A DNA stretch of 33,399 bases from an uncultured Planctomycetaceae bacterium. Its GTDB lineage: Bacteria; Planctomycetota; Planctomycetia; Pirellulales; Pirellulaceae. Of this stretch, positions 1 to 7,123 are shown in pieces; position 1 is the stretch's first letter; every line of letters begins with the position of its first letter. The translations under genes and the position numbers were made by a program. Below the pieces are notes generated by a model. That model was not told where the DNA came from. It saw only the letters and a program-made list of their open reading frames with translations, and made no database searches. The stretch spans positions 1-33,399 of the forward strand of contig CAIYOB010000572.1 of NCBI GenBank assembly GCA_903927685.1, read 5' to 3'.

Positions 1-56
1 CGTCGGCCCTTCCGGGCCGTCCCTTAACCGGCGTCGGCCCGGAAGGGCCGACGTAC
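1..56. repeat. REP/BIME-like repeat copy 1 (left end cut by window)
   Basis: Two inverted hairpin arms: CGTCGGCCCTTCCGGGCCG at 1-19 and its exact reverse complement at 35-53, separated by about 15 bases and ending in GTAC (53-56). The expected leading GTA lies outside the window. It sits just upstream of the V-ATPase D gene, 13 bases before its ATG. Same family as the copies at 1128, 1796, 3076, 3827, 4587, 10163 and 12134. Confidence 0.85.
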
Positions 57-69
57 AGCGGGAACAACC

Positions 70-696
70 ATGGCCAAACTCCGACTCAGCAAGAACTCGC
101 TCCAGCAACAGCAGCAGCAGTTGAAACTGTACAAGCGGCTGCTGCCGTCGCTGGACCTGAAACGCCGCCAGCTGACCGTCGAGGCCCAGAAGACGCGGGC
201 GGAGCACAAGGCCGCGGCGGCCGCGGCGGAGTCGCTGGACGCCCGGATCGGCGCGGAACTGCCCATGCTCGCCGACGCCGGTCTGGACCTGGGCGACCTG
301 GTGGAAATGACCGGTTATCGCGTGGGCGAGCAGAACGTGGTCGGCACTCGCTTGCCGATCCTGGAGCACGTCGAATTTGCCGTGGCGGACTATTCGCGGC
401 TGGCCACGCCGGCCTGGGTGGACATCCTGGTCCAGCGGCTGAAGGACGCCGCCGAAGCGCGAGTCCGCGTGCGGATTGCCGGCCAGCGGGTGCAGGTGCT
501 GGACCTGGCGGTCCGGCGGATCACGCAGCGGGTGAACCTGTTCGAGAAGATCCTCATTCCGACGGCCAAGAAGAACATCCAGCGGATCCGCATTTACCTG
601 GGCGATGCGGAGCGGGCGGCTGTGGTTACCTCCAAGCTCGCCAAGACCAAGCAGGTGCAAGCCGGGGCCAGGGCGCACAAGGAGGCGGCGGTATGA
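70..696 (+). CDS. atpD: V-type ATP synthase subunit D
   Basis: A 208-residue central-stalk subunit that, in the family, transmits rotation between the A3B3 head and the membrane K ring. The N-terminus (MAKLRLSKNSLQQQQQQLKL) and the C-terminal helix (about 140-195, RRITQRVNLFEKILIPTAKK) are the paired helices of the AtpD/NtpD coiled coil, and the length is normal. The ATG follows a GCGGGAAC purine-rich stretch close downstream of a repeat copy. Its stop overlaps the next start as ATGA (693-696), which implies translational coupling to subunit I. In Chlamydia- and Borrelia-type operons D is preceded by A and B. Here B must lie left of the window or elsewhere. The symbol atpD follows V-type nomenclature and is not the F-type beta subunit. 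Confidence 0.93.
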   Translation: MAKLRLSKNSLQQQQQQLKLYKRLLPSLDLKRRQLTVEAQKTRAEHKAAAAAAESLDARIGAELPMLADAGLDLGDLVEMTGYRVGEQNVVGTRLPILEHVEFAVADYSRLATPAWVDILVQRLKDAAEARVRVRIAGQRVQVLDLAVRRITQRVNLFEKILIPTAKKNIQRIRIYLGDAERAAVVTSKLAKTKQVQAGARAHKEAAV

Positions 697-1127
697 GCAT
701 CATCCGACTGGAACGTGTGACGTTTGCCGGGGTGACTGCCGACAAGGACCGCCTGCTGGACGACCTCCATGCGCGGGGCAGTCTGGAGTTGATCCCGCTG
801 GGCAGCGGCGTCCCAGCCGACCTCGGCGGAGGGCCGTCGCCCGAGGCCCGGGAGGCGTTGAAGTTCCTGCTGGCCTGTCCGCAGCGCCGCCGCCAGGTGC
901 GCAGCGACGCGCGGTTCGACGTGCGGGCCGTCGAGCGGCAAGCAGGGGACCTGCGGGACCGCATCCACGGCCTGGAAGCGGAACGCGACTTCTTGATCCA
1001 ACGTCTGGCCGACTTCAAGCCTTGGGGCAGTTTTCGCTTCCCGGCGCCCGAGGACCTGGGCGATTTGCGGCTGTGGTTCTATGTCGTGCCGCACAAGGAC
1101 ATGCCCAAGGTCGAGGCGCTCGCCCAA

Positions 1128-1193
1128 GTACGTCGGCCCTTCCGGGCCGACGATGGTCACGGCCGAAGCGACGGCCCGGAAGGGCCATCGTAC
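1128..1193. repeat. REP/BIME-like repeat copy 2, in frame inside subunit I
   Basis: A 66-bp element from GTAC (1128) to GTAC (1190-1193). The left arm is a 9-bp stem around TTCC; the right arm is CGGCCCGGAAGGGCC followed by ATCGTAC. At 66 bp it adds exactly 22 codons, read as VRRPFRADDG...DGPEGPSY, between VVPHKDMPKVEALAQ and VWQVVQRDGRFCYVAV. The flanking residues read as continuous subunit I sequence. Confidence 0.88.
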
Positions 1194-1795
1194 GTTTGGC
1201 AGGTGGTCCAGCGGGACGGACGCTTCTGCTATGTGGCCGTGGTGGACAAGGCCGAGCCGCAATCCATGCCGGTGCCGCGTGTGCATCTGGGGTCCCGCTC
1301 GCCCGAAGATCTTCAACAGCGGCTGGACGAGGTGGAGCTGGCGATCGAGGACGCGCAGGCCGAGCGAGCGTCGCTGACACGGTGGTGCCTGTTGTTCGCC
1401 CGGGACTTGGCCCGCCTGGAGGACGCCGCGGCGCGGGCCGGGGCGGCCCAGTTGACGTGCGACCGGGAGCCGTTGTTCGCCCTGCAGGCCTGGTCGCCCC
1501 GGGAGCAAGTCCCCGAGTTAGCTCGTTATGCGGCCCAGAGCGGGTTCGTGTTTCAAAGCGAGCCGCCGGGACCGGACGAGTCCCCGCCTACGCTCATGCG
1601 CAACCTGCCGCGGGTGTCGGTGGGCGAAGACCTCGTGAACTTCTACATGACGCCGGGCCACTGGACCTGGGACCCGTCGGGCGTGGTGTTCGTGTCGTTT
1701 GCGATCTTCTTTGCCATGATCCTGGCCGACGCCGGCTACGCGGCGGTAATGGGTTTGGGACTGCTGGCCTGCGGGCGGCGGCTGCGCCGCACACC

Positions 1796-1856
1796 GTACG
1801 ACGGCCCTTCCGGGCCGTCGAAGCGAAATAGAGGCGGCCCGGAAGGGCCGACGAAA
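1796..1856. repeat. REP/BIME-like repeat copy 3, at the subunit I frame break
   Basis: Starts GTACGACGGCCCTTCC at 1796; the right arm CGGCCCGGAAGGGCCGACG ends at 1853. The terminal TAC is degenerate (AAA/AAAC), so the right border is uncertain by a base or two. The length is about 61 bp. It falls in the loop between the first two membrane helices of subunit I, exactly where the homologous reading frame changes. Confidence 0.85.
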
Positions 1857-2609
1857 CACCACAGCGCCGCCTGCCGGTCGCCGCTTCCTGCCGTTGCTGA
1901 CTCTGATCGTGGTCGCGTCGCTGGTGTACGGGGTGCTGGTCGGCAGCTACTTCGGTCTCGCGCCGCCGGAAGGCTCGGTTCTCGCTTCGCTGCACTTGCT
2001 GGACATGGGCAATTCGCAGTTGATGATGGGCCTGTCCGTGTTGGTCGGCGGCCTGCACGTGATCCTGGCCAACGTGATGGACTTTCGGCGGTATGCCGAC
2101 TGGCGGGACGGGCTGGGCTCGCTGGGCTGGGCCGTGGCGGTCAGCGGCGGGCTGTTGTTTGCGGCGGGTTCGGCCGTCCCGGTGGCGGCCGTCCTCGAGA
2201 CCCTGGGCGGCGTTGCCGCGATGGCGGGCCTGTTGCTGGTCGTGGGCTTTACGGCCCCGCGCGAAAAACCGGTCAAGCGGCTGATCCAAGGTCTGCTCGG
2301 CCTGACCAAGGTTTCCGCCGCGTTCGGTGACATTTTGAGTTACCTGCGTCTGTTTGCCTTGGGGCTGGCGTCAGCTTCGCTGGCCCTGGCCTTTAACGAC
2401 ATGGCTGCGGGGATCCGTCAGGCGGTGCCGGGCGTGGGCATGCTGCTGGCCCTGCTGGTGCTTTCGTTCGGGCACGCCTTGAACCTGCTGCTGGGCATTT
2501 CCAGCGGTGTGATTCACGGCCTGCGATTGAATGTGATCGAGTTCTTCAACTGGGGGCTAAAGGACGAAGGTCGTCTCTTTACGCCCTTTCGTCGAAAGGA
2601 GGGTTCCTC

Positions 2610-3053
2610 ATGGAACTGACATTGACGTTGGGCTGGATCGGGCTCTTCGCTCCCTTGGCCCTGGGCGCGATCGGCAGCATGATCGGGTGCCTGCGGGCCG
2701 GTTCGGCTGCGTGCGGGGCGATGCTGGAGGTCGAACGCGGCTTTGGCCGGTTCGTCGGCGTGGCGGCCATGCCTTCTTCGCAGACGATCTATGGGATTGT
2801 CGTGACGATGGCATTTCCGGGCGTGCTGACTGCCGGGAACTCGCCCGGCGTCTTTGCGCTGGGGGTCCTGTCCGGGCTCGCGCTGATGCTCAGCGCGCTG
2901 GCCCAAGGCAGCGCCTGTGCCGCGTCGATCAACGCGTCCAAGAGCAAGCCGGAGGTGTTCGGCATATCGCTGGCTCCGGCGGCCCTGATCGAGGGTTTCG
3001 CCGTGTTCGCCTTCGTGTTCGCGCTGGTGCTGGCCGGCCGGCTGCCGGAGTGA
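2610..3053 (+). CDS. atpK: V-type ATP synthase subunit K (proteolipid ring)
   Basis: A 147-residue, four-helix (two-hairpin) proteolipid that forms the rotating ion-carrying ring. The carboxylate is Glu128 in helix 4 (LIEGFAVFAF). Helix 2 carries MPSSQTIYGI (54-63) with Gln58 and no acidic residue, and Gln99 is in AQGSACAAS. Compared with the known sodium site of Enterococcus hirae NtpK (Leu61, Thr64, Gln65, Gln110, Glu139), the side-chain ligands are Ser57, Gln58, Gln99 and Glu128, so sodium coupling is possible; this is inference. A strong ribosome-binding site, AAAGGAGG (about 2595-2602), precedes the ATG, and the gene overlaps the end of subunit I by 10 bases. A repeat follows before subunit E. 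Confidence 0.93.
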   Translation: MELTLTLGWIGLFAPLALGAIGSMIGCLRAGSAACGAMLEVERGFGRFVGVAAMPSSQTIYGIVVTMAFPGVLTAGNSPGVFALGVLSGLALMLSALAQGSACAASINASKSKPEVFGISLAPAALIEGFAVFAFVFALVLAGRLPE

Positions 3054-3075
3054 CGGCGACGGTGCGGCAGAGAGT

Positions 3076-3133
3076 GTACGACGGCCCTTCCGGGCCGCCG
3101 GATGCGGCAGTCGGCCCGAAAGGGCCAACCTAC
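3076..3133. repeat. REP/BIME-like repeat copy 4, between subunits K and E
   Basis: A 58-bp element starting GTACGACGGCCCTTCC and ending CGGCCCGAAAGGGCCAACC then TAC, with a slightly degenerate right arm. It fills most of the K-E intergenic space and supplies a spurious upstream ATG (3102) in frame with subunit E, which should not be used as the start. In the transcript it would form hairpins between two operon genes. Confidence 0.85.
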
Positions 3134-3158
3134 ATCGGAGATCAGACAAGGTGCAGCT

Positions 3159-3818
3159 ATGGCAGAAACCACGACGACTTCTTCGGGCGTGCAGGAGTTG
3201 ATCGACCGAATCCGCGACCAAGGCGTGCAGGCGGCTCAAACCGAGGCAGACCGGGTGCTCCGCGACGCGCGGCAACAGGCTCAGGAGATCGTGGCCCGGG
3301 CGAAGGCCGAGGCGGATGCGGCCCAGGCGAAGGCCCGCGAGGAGATCGAAGCCTACCGCCAGGCTTCGCTCGATGCACTGCGGCTGGCTGCGCGGGACAC
3401 GGTCCTGGACTTGGAAGCTCGCGTGCTGGCCCGGTTCGAGGAGTTTGTCAAGCGGTTGGTCGTGTCGGCCACGCGGGACAGGGAACTGGTTCGCAGCATC
3501 GTGCTCGTTCTGGCAGGGCACGCGGCGGAGGAGTTCATTCAGGACAAGGAAGTCGAGGTCCGGATTTCCAGCTCCCTGCTGGAAGGCCCGACCGGCCCGG
3601 TGTTCAAGGAGGAAGGCAAGCTGGCCATCCTGGGACTTTCCAGCGACATGCTGCGCGAGGGTTTGGTGTTGGTGCCCGACAGCGAAATCGAGGGCGGGGC
3701 GCGGGTGCGGCTGGTCCAGGACAAGCTGGAGATCGACCTGTCCGACCGGGCGATTGCCCGGCTGATTTCGCAGCGGCTGATTCCGCGGTTCAAGGCGATC
3801 ATGGAAGGAGCCGAGTGA
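3159..3818 (+). CDS. atpE: V-type ATP synthase subunit E
   Basis: A 219-residue peripheral-stalk subunit. Its long N-terminal helix (about 10-90, with Ala/Gln/Arg/Glu-rich heptads such as EADRVLRDARQQAQEIVARA) forms the stator coiled coil, and the globular C-terminus (about 110-219) binds the head. ATG 3159 is preferred over the in-frame ATG at 3102 because the extra 19 residues are translated repeat DNA and MAETTTTSSG starts just after the element. In Chlamydia/Borrelia-type operons E is the first gene, whereas here it follows K. A second repeat separates it from the DUF2764 gene. Confidence 0.88.
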   Translation: MAETTTTSSGVQELIDRIRDQGVQAAQTEADRVLRDARQQAQEIVARAKAEADAAQAKAREEIEAYRQASLDALRLAARDTVLDLEARVLARFEEFVKRLVVSATRDRELVRSIVLVLAGHAAEEFIQDKEVEVRISSSLLEGPTGPVFKEEGKLAILGLSSDMLREGLVLVPDSEIEGGARVRLVQDKLEIDLSDRAIARLISQRLIPRFKAIMEGAE

Positions 3819-3826
3819 GGGCAACG

Positions 3827-3892
3827 GTAGGCCGGCCCTTCCGGGCCGATCCGACCTGCCGACAGCCGGACGGCCTGGAAAGGCCGTCCTAC
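3827..3892. repeat. REP/BIME-like repeat copy 5, between subunit E and DUF2764
   Basis: A 66-bp degenerate copy. It begins GTAGGCCGGCCCTTCCGGGC at 3827, and the right arm CGGCCTGGAAAGGCCGTCC is followed by TAC (3890-3892). Compensating changes (CGGCCT...AGGCCG) keep the right-hand stem paired, which suggests the hairpin matters or that it derives from a different source copy. The GTAG foot matches the tetranucleotide found beside classical REP hairpins. Confidence 0.82.
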
Positions 3893-3912
3893 GGCGACTT
3901 GGAGACCGGAAC

Positions 3913-4575
3913 ATGTACTACGACTTGATCGCAAGCCTGCCGCACCTGCCGCATTTCGAACGCGCGGACCGGTTGCCGATCACCCGGCTGCGGCTGGAAC
4001 AGCGGCTGGCCTTGCTTCGGCCCGCCCACGCGGAGCAACTGGGCAGGGCTCGGTCGCTCGTCGGCTGGCGGCTCGATGCCTCGCGTTGGAAGTCGGACGC
4101 GGCCCAGGCGGATGAGTACACGGCGTTGATGGCGGCGCCGCTGGACGCGTCGCTGAAGGACTACGTGTCGTTCCGGATGGACCAGCGGACGCTGGTGGCG
4201 GCCCTACGACGAAAGCGGGACGGGCTGGAATCGTTGGCACAAGCGGGGCGGTGGGGCGTGGGGCCGTGGGTCCGCCACGTCCAGACGCGTTGGGGCGAGC
4301 CGGACTTCGGTCTGGCTCGCTTGTTTCCGTGGCTGCCTCTCGCTCGGGACCTGCTGGCGGCCGGCGAGGCGCGCGGCCTGGAGCGGTTGCTGATGGACGT
4401 CGCCTGGCGGCGACTCAATCGACATGCCGAACGGGACACGTTCAGTTTCGAGGCGGTGTTCGCTTACTTCTTCAAATGGGACATGCTCCAAGCTTGGCTG
4501 GCAAGCGACGCCGACCAGGGAAAAACCAGATTCAGGGAATTGATCGACAAGGTGACTCATGTCGAACACAGTTAG
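3913..4575 (+). CDS. DUF2764 family protein of V-type ATPase operons
   Basis: A 220-residue soluble protein starting MYYDLIASLPHLPHFERADR. It has the YY-L-ASLP opening and the position (between E and A) of the DUF2764 proteins found in V-ATPase operons of Chlamydiae, Spirochaetes and Bacteroidetes. These operons lack recognisable C, F and G genes, so a stalk or assembly role, perhaps replacing subunit C, is plausible but unproven. No membrane segment is seen. The C-terminal half (FSFEAVFAYFFKWDMLQAWL) is helical and conserved-looking. The ATG follows GGAGACCGGAAC. The TAG stop (4573-4575) overlaps a GTG at 4575, and the gene overlaps the present subunit A ATG at 4559. Confidence 0.8.
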   Translation: MYYDLIASLPHLPHFERADRLPITRLRLEQRLALLRPAHAEQLGRARSLVGWRLDASRWKSDAAQADEYTALMAAPLDASLKDYVSFRMDQRTLVAALRRKRDGLESLAQAGRWGVGPWVRHVQTRWGEPDFGLARLFPWLPLARDLLAAGEARGLERLLMDVAWRRLNRHAERDTFSFEAVFAYFFKWDMLQAWLASDADQGKTRFRELIDKVTHVEHS

Positions 4576-6439
4576 TGGCAAGACCAGTGGGACGTCCCTT
4601 CCGGGCCGTCCCGGCCAGACTCGCGGCGCGGACGGCATCGACGGCCCGGAAGGGCCGTCGTACAAAACGGCGACCGTCGTCCAGGTCCGTGAAAGCCTCG
4701 TGCTGATTGAGGTGGACGAGCAGACGCCCTTGATGAAGAACGAGGTGGGGTACGTGTGCGTCGGCCAGGAGCGGCTCAAGGCCGAGGTGCTCCGCATCCG
4801 CGGGCGCACGGCGGATCTGCAAGTGTTCGAGGACACCAGCGGCGTGCGCGTGGGCGACCGGGTCGAGATGACCGGCGAAATGCTGTCCGCCGTCCTCGGC
4901 CCCGGCCTGCTGGGGCGAGTCTTCGACGGCCTGCAGAACCCGCTGGCGGCTCTGGCGAAAGCGCACGGCTTTTTCCTGCCCCGCGGCGTGTCTGCGCCGC
5001 CGCTGGATTCCGACCGCAAGTGGAGCTTCACCCCGCAAGTCGCCGCGGGGTCGCGCGTGGCCCCCGGCGGCGTCCTGGGCACCGTCCCCGAAGGGCCATT
5101 CAGGCACAAGATCATGGTGCCGTTCGGCGAACCGGAAGCCGTTACGGTCACCTGGATTGGCCAGGGCGAGCTGACAATCAACGAGCCAGTCGCCCGCTTC
5201 CAGAGCAACGGCGAAGAGCGTGAGGTGACCATGCTCCAGCGCTGGCCGGTCCGCGTCACGATTCCCGGACGGATGCTTCGCCGCCGGTTCGCCGAGCGGA
5301 TGTACGCCGAGTTGCCGCTGAGCACAGGCACGCGCATCATCGACACATTCTTCCCCATCGCTTGCGGCGGAACCGGCTGCATTCCGGGCCCGTTCGGCGC
5401 GGGAAAGACGGTGTTGCAGAGCACCATTGCCCGCTATTCGACGGTGGACGTGGTGGTCGTCGTGGCCTGCGGCGAACGGGCCGGCGAAGTCGTCGAGACG
5501 ATCACGCTGTACCCGGAGACGCAGGACCCGCGCACGGGTGGAACGCTGATGGACCGGACCATCATCATCTGCAACACCTCGTCCATGCCGGTCGCCGCCC
5601 GCGAGGCCTCGATTTACATGGGGATCACGCTCGCCGAGTACTACCGCCAGATGGGATTGAACGTGTTGCTGATTGCCGATTCCACCTCGCGCTGGGCCCA
5701 GGCGATGCGCGAGACGTCCGGGCGGATGGAAGAGATTCCGGGCGAAGAGGCGTTTCCGGCCTACCTGGATTCGTCGGTCAAGAGCGTGTACGAGCGAGCC
5801 GGAGTCATCCGCTGCCCCGACGGGTCGCAGGGCAGTCTGACCATGATTGGCACGGTTTCGCCTGCGGGCGGGAACTTTGAAGAGCCCGTTACCCAATCGA
5901 CGCTGGGCACCGTCAAAACGTTCCTCGGCCTATCCTACGACCGGGCTTATAAGCGGTTCTACCCGGCCATCGATCCGCTGCTGTCTTGGTCCCGCTACCT
6001 CGATCAGTTGTCACCGTGGTTGAGCGAGAATCTGCACTCGAATTGGACACGGGACGTCAAGCGGTTGCACGAGCTGTTGCGGCAGGGCGATTCCATCAAC
6101 CAGATGATGCAGGTCACGGGCGAGGAAGGCATCACCCTGGAGGATTACGTCACTTGGCAAAAATCCGTTTTGCTGGACATGGCCTACCTGCAGCAGGACG
6201 CCTTCGACGAGGTCGACGCCTGCATGCCGCGGGAGCGGCAGTTGGAGAGTCTGAGGCTGATCATGAGCCTGACCGACCGCGAGTACCCGTTCCAGGATCG
6301 CGACGAGGCCCGCGACTTCTTCACCCGGATCATCGGCCTCTACAAGAACTGGAATTACAGCCCGCCCGGATCTCCGGAGTATCAGAAGTACAAACAGGAG
6401 ATTGAACAGGCCGCCCATCAGCAGGCCGTGGGAGGCTAG
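4559..6439 (+). CDS. atpA: V-type ATP synthase catalytic subunit A
   Basis: A 626-residue catalytic nucleotide-binding subunit. The Walker A is GPFGAGKT (277-284), followed by VVACGERAGEVVETI, the ADSTSRWAQAMRE segment and SGRMEEIPGEEAFPAYL, all typical of V-type A and not F-type beta. A non-homologous region of about 90-100 residues (roughly 120-220) is the family-specific bulge. The normal N-terminal beta-barrel begins at KTATVVQVRES; before it lie about 26 residues encoded by repeat copy 6. ATG 4559 has an AAGGTGA ribosome-binding site only about 3 bases away. If the 77-bp repeat is removed, GTG 4575 would read in frame as (M)ARPKTATVVQVRES, so the repeat may have forced a new start. No subunit B follows; the next gene is a DUF1269 protein. 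Confidence 0.95.
   Translation: MSNTVSGKTSGTSLPGRPGQTRGADGIDGPEGPSYKTATVVQVRESLVLIEVDEQTPLMKNEVGYVCVGQERLKAEVLRIRGRTADLQVFEDTSGVRVGDRVEMTGEMLSAVLGPGLLGRVFDGLQNPLAALAKAHGFFLPRGVSAPPLDSDRKWSFTPQVAAGSRVAPGGVLGTVPEGPFRHKIMVPFGEPEAVTVTWIGQGELTINEPVARFQSNGEEREVTMLQRWPVRVTIPGRMLRRRFAERMYAELPLSTGTRIIDTFFPIACGGTGCIPGPFGAGKTVLQSTIARYSTVDVVVVVACGERAGEVVETITLYPETQDPRTGGTLMDRTIIICNTSSMPVAAREASIYMGITLAEYYRQMGLNVLLIADSTSRWAQAMRETSGRMEEIPGEEAFPAYLDSSVKSVYERAGVIRCPDGSQGSLTMIGTVSPAGGNFEEPVTQSTLGTVKTFLGLSYDRAYKRFYPAIDPLLSWSRYLDQLSPWLSENLHSNWTRDVKRLHELLRQGDSINQMMQVTGEEGITLEDYVTWQKSVLLDMAYLQQDAFDEVDACMPRERQLESLRLIMSLTDREYPFQDRDEARDFFTRIIGLYKNWNYSPPGSPEYQKYKQEIEQAAHQQAVGG
4587..4663. repeat. REP/BIME-like repeat copy 6, at the start of subunit A
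   Basis: A 77-bp element. The left end is degenerate (GTGGGACGTCCCTTCCGGGC against the usual GTACGACGGCCC); the right arm CGGCCCGGAAGGGCCGTCG runs into TAC at 4663. It is translated near the N-terminus of subunit A (SLPGRPGQ...DGPEGPSY). At 77 bp, two more than a multiple of three, it would shift any start codon lying upstream of it. Confidence 0.85.
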
Positions 6440-6538
6440 TCAGCCGTGGGATAGGATGGCCTCGCTAAGCCGATCGCAAAACAACCGCAGCAAGCGTGCA
6501 GTCTTACGAGTCTTCAACTTCACCTGAGGAGACAGATC

Positions 6539-7027
6539 ATGGCGACCGTGACCGTTCTCAAGTTTCCGACCGTCGACGGGGCAAACCAAGTCCTGAACCG
6601 GATCGAGCTTTTGCAGAAACAGCATCTCATCACCCTGCACGACGCGGCGATTGTTTCCTGGCCTGCGGGAAAGAAAGGTCCCCACACTCGGCAGTTGGTA
6701 GACCTGGTAAGTGCCGGCGCCGTGAGCGGTATGTTCTGGGGCATGCTCTTCGGGATGCTTTTCTTCACGCCCCTGTTTGGCCTGGCCATCGGCGCGGCTT
6801 TCGGCGCTTTGGGAGGGGCCTTCCGGGACTACGGCATCGATGATGACTTCATCAAGCAGGTTCGCAGCCAGGTCACGGAAGGAACGTCCGCCCTGTTCCT
6901 GATGACCAGCGATGCCGTCGTGGATCGAGTCGCGGACGCAATGAAAGATGTGAAGTTCGAGATCATCGCAACCAACCTGTCCAAGGATCAGGAACAAAAA
7001 CTGCGTGAGGCATTTGGGCAGGAATAG
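6539..7027 (+). CDS. DUF1269 domain-containing membrane protein
   Basis: A 162-residue protein with the DUF1269 layout. The N-terminus is an alpha/beta half (ATVTVLKFPTVDGANQVLNR). A glycine-rich membrane hairpin covers about 58-96 (GAVSGMFWGMLFGMLFF...FGLAIGAAFGALGGAF), and a C-terminal soluble half (VTEGTSALFLMTSDAVVDRV) resembles the first. The biochemical function is unknown in the family; members often accompany stress, channel or energy genes. GAGGAGA (about 6527-6533) is a good ribosome-binding site. It follows subunit A after 99 bases in which no gene or repeat was found. Confidence 0.82.
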   Translation: MATVTVLKFPTVDGANQVLNRIELLQKQHLITLHDAAIVSWPAGKKGPHTRQLVDLVSAGAVSGMFWGMLFGMLFFTPLFGLAIGAAFGALGGAFRDYGIDDDFIKQVRSQVTEGTSALFLMTSDAVVDRVADAMKDVKFEIIATNLSKDQEQKLREAFGQE

Positions 7028-7035
7028 ACAAGTCC

Positions 7036-7104
7036 GTAGCATGGACCGGCAAGCTGTGCCCATCGCGCTGGATGGTGTCCTTAGGGCACGGCTCGCAGAG
7101 CTAC
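7036..7104. repeat. Imperfect inverted repeat with GTAGC/GCTAC ends
   Basis: Ends GTAGC (7036) and GCTAC (7100-7104) are reverse complements. Inside them GCTGTGCCC and GGGCACGGC pair at 8 of 9 positions. It sits between the DUF1269 gene and the symporter. Its size (69 bp) and GTAG foot resemble the main repeat family but the sequence differs, so it may be a second hairpin family or a transcription-attenuating structure. Confidence 0.55.
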
Positions 7105-7123
7105 GAGAGTCTCTGGCACAACC

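Larger units (their letters stand above)
693..2619 (+). pseudogene. atpI: V-type ATP synthase subunit I (a-subunit homologue), frame broken by a repeat insertion
   Basis: Subunit I is the membrane stator: an N-terminal cytosolic domain plus a C-terminal ion-channel domain with an essential arginine. The first frame runs from ATG 693 and is homologous up to GLGLLACGRRLRR, in the first membrane hairpin near residue 365. After about 1795 this frame reads unrelated sequence to a stop at 2330. The homologous C-terminal half (LLTLIVVASLVYGVLVGSYF, then SYLRLFALGLASASLA with the conserved Arg) resumes one base ahead and ends at 2619. A repeat of about 61 bp (1796 to about 1856) sits exactly at the switch, and 61 leaves remainder 1 on division by 3, which explains the shift. 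A second repeat (1128-1193) adds 22 in-frame codons in the cytosolic domain. Flanking genes D and K are intact. The gene may be a true pseudogene, be rescued by frameshifting, or carry a sequence error in a hairpin. Confidence 0.85.

Noticed and set aside
3102..3158. Earlier in-frame ATG for subunit E
   Set aside because: The added 19 residues are translated repeat sequence; ATG 3159 gives the normal N-terminus.
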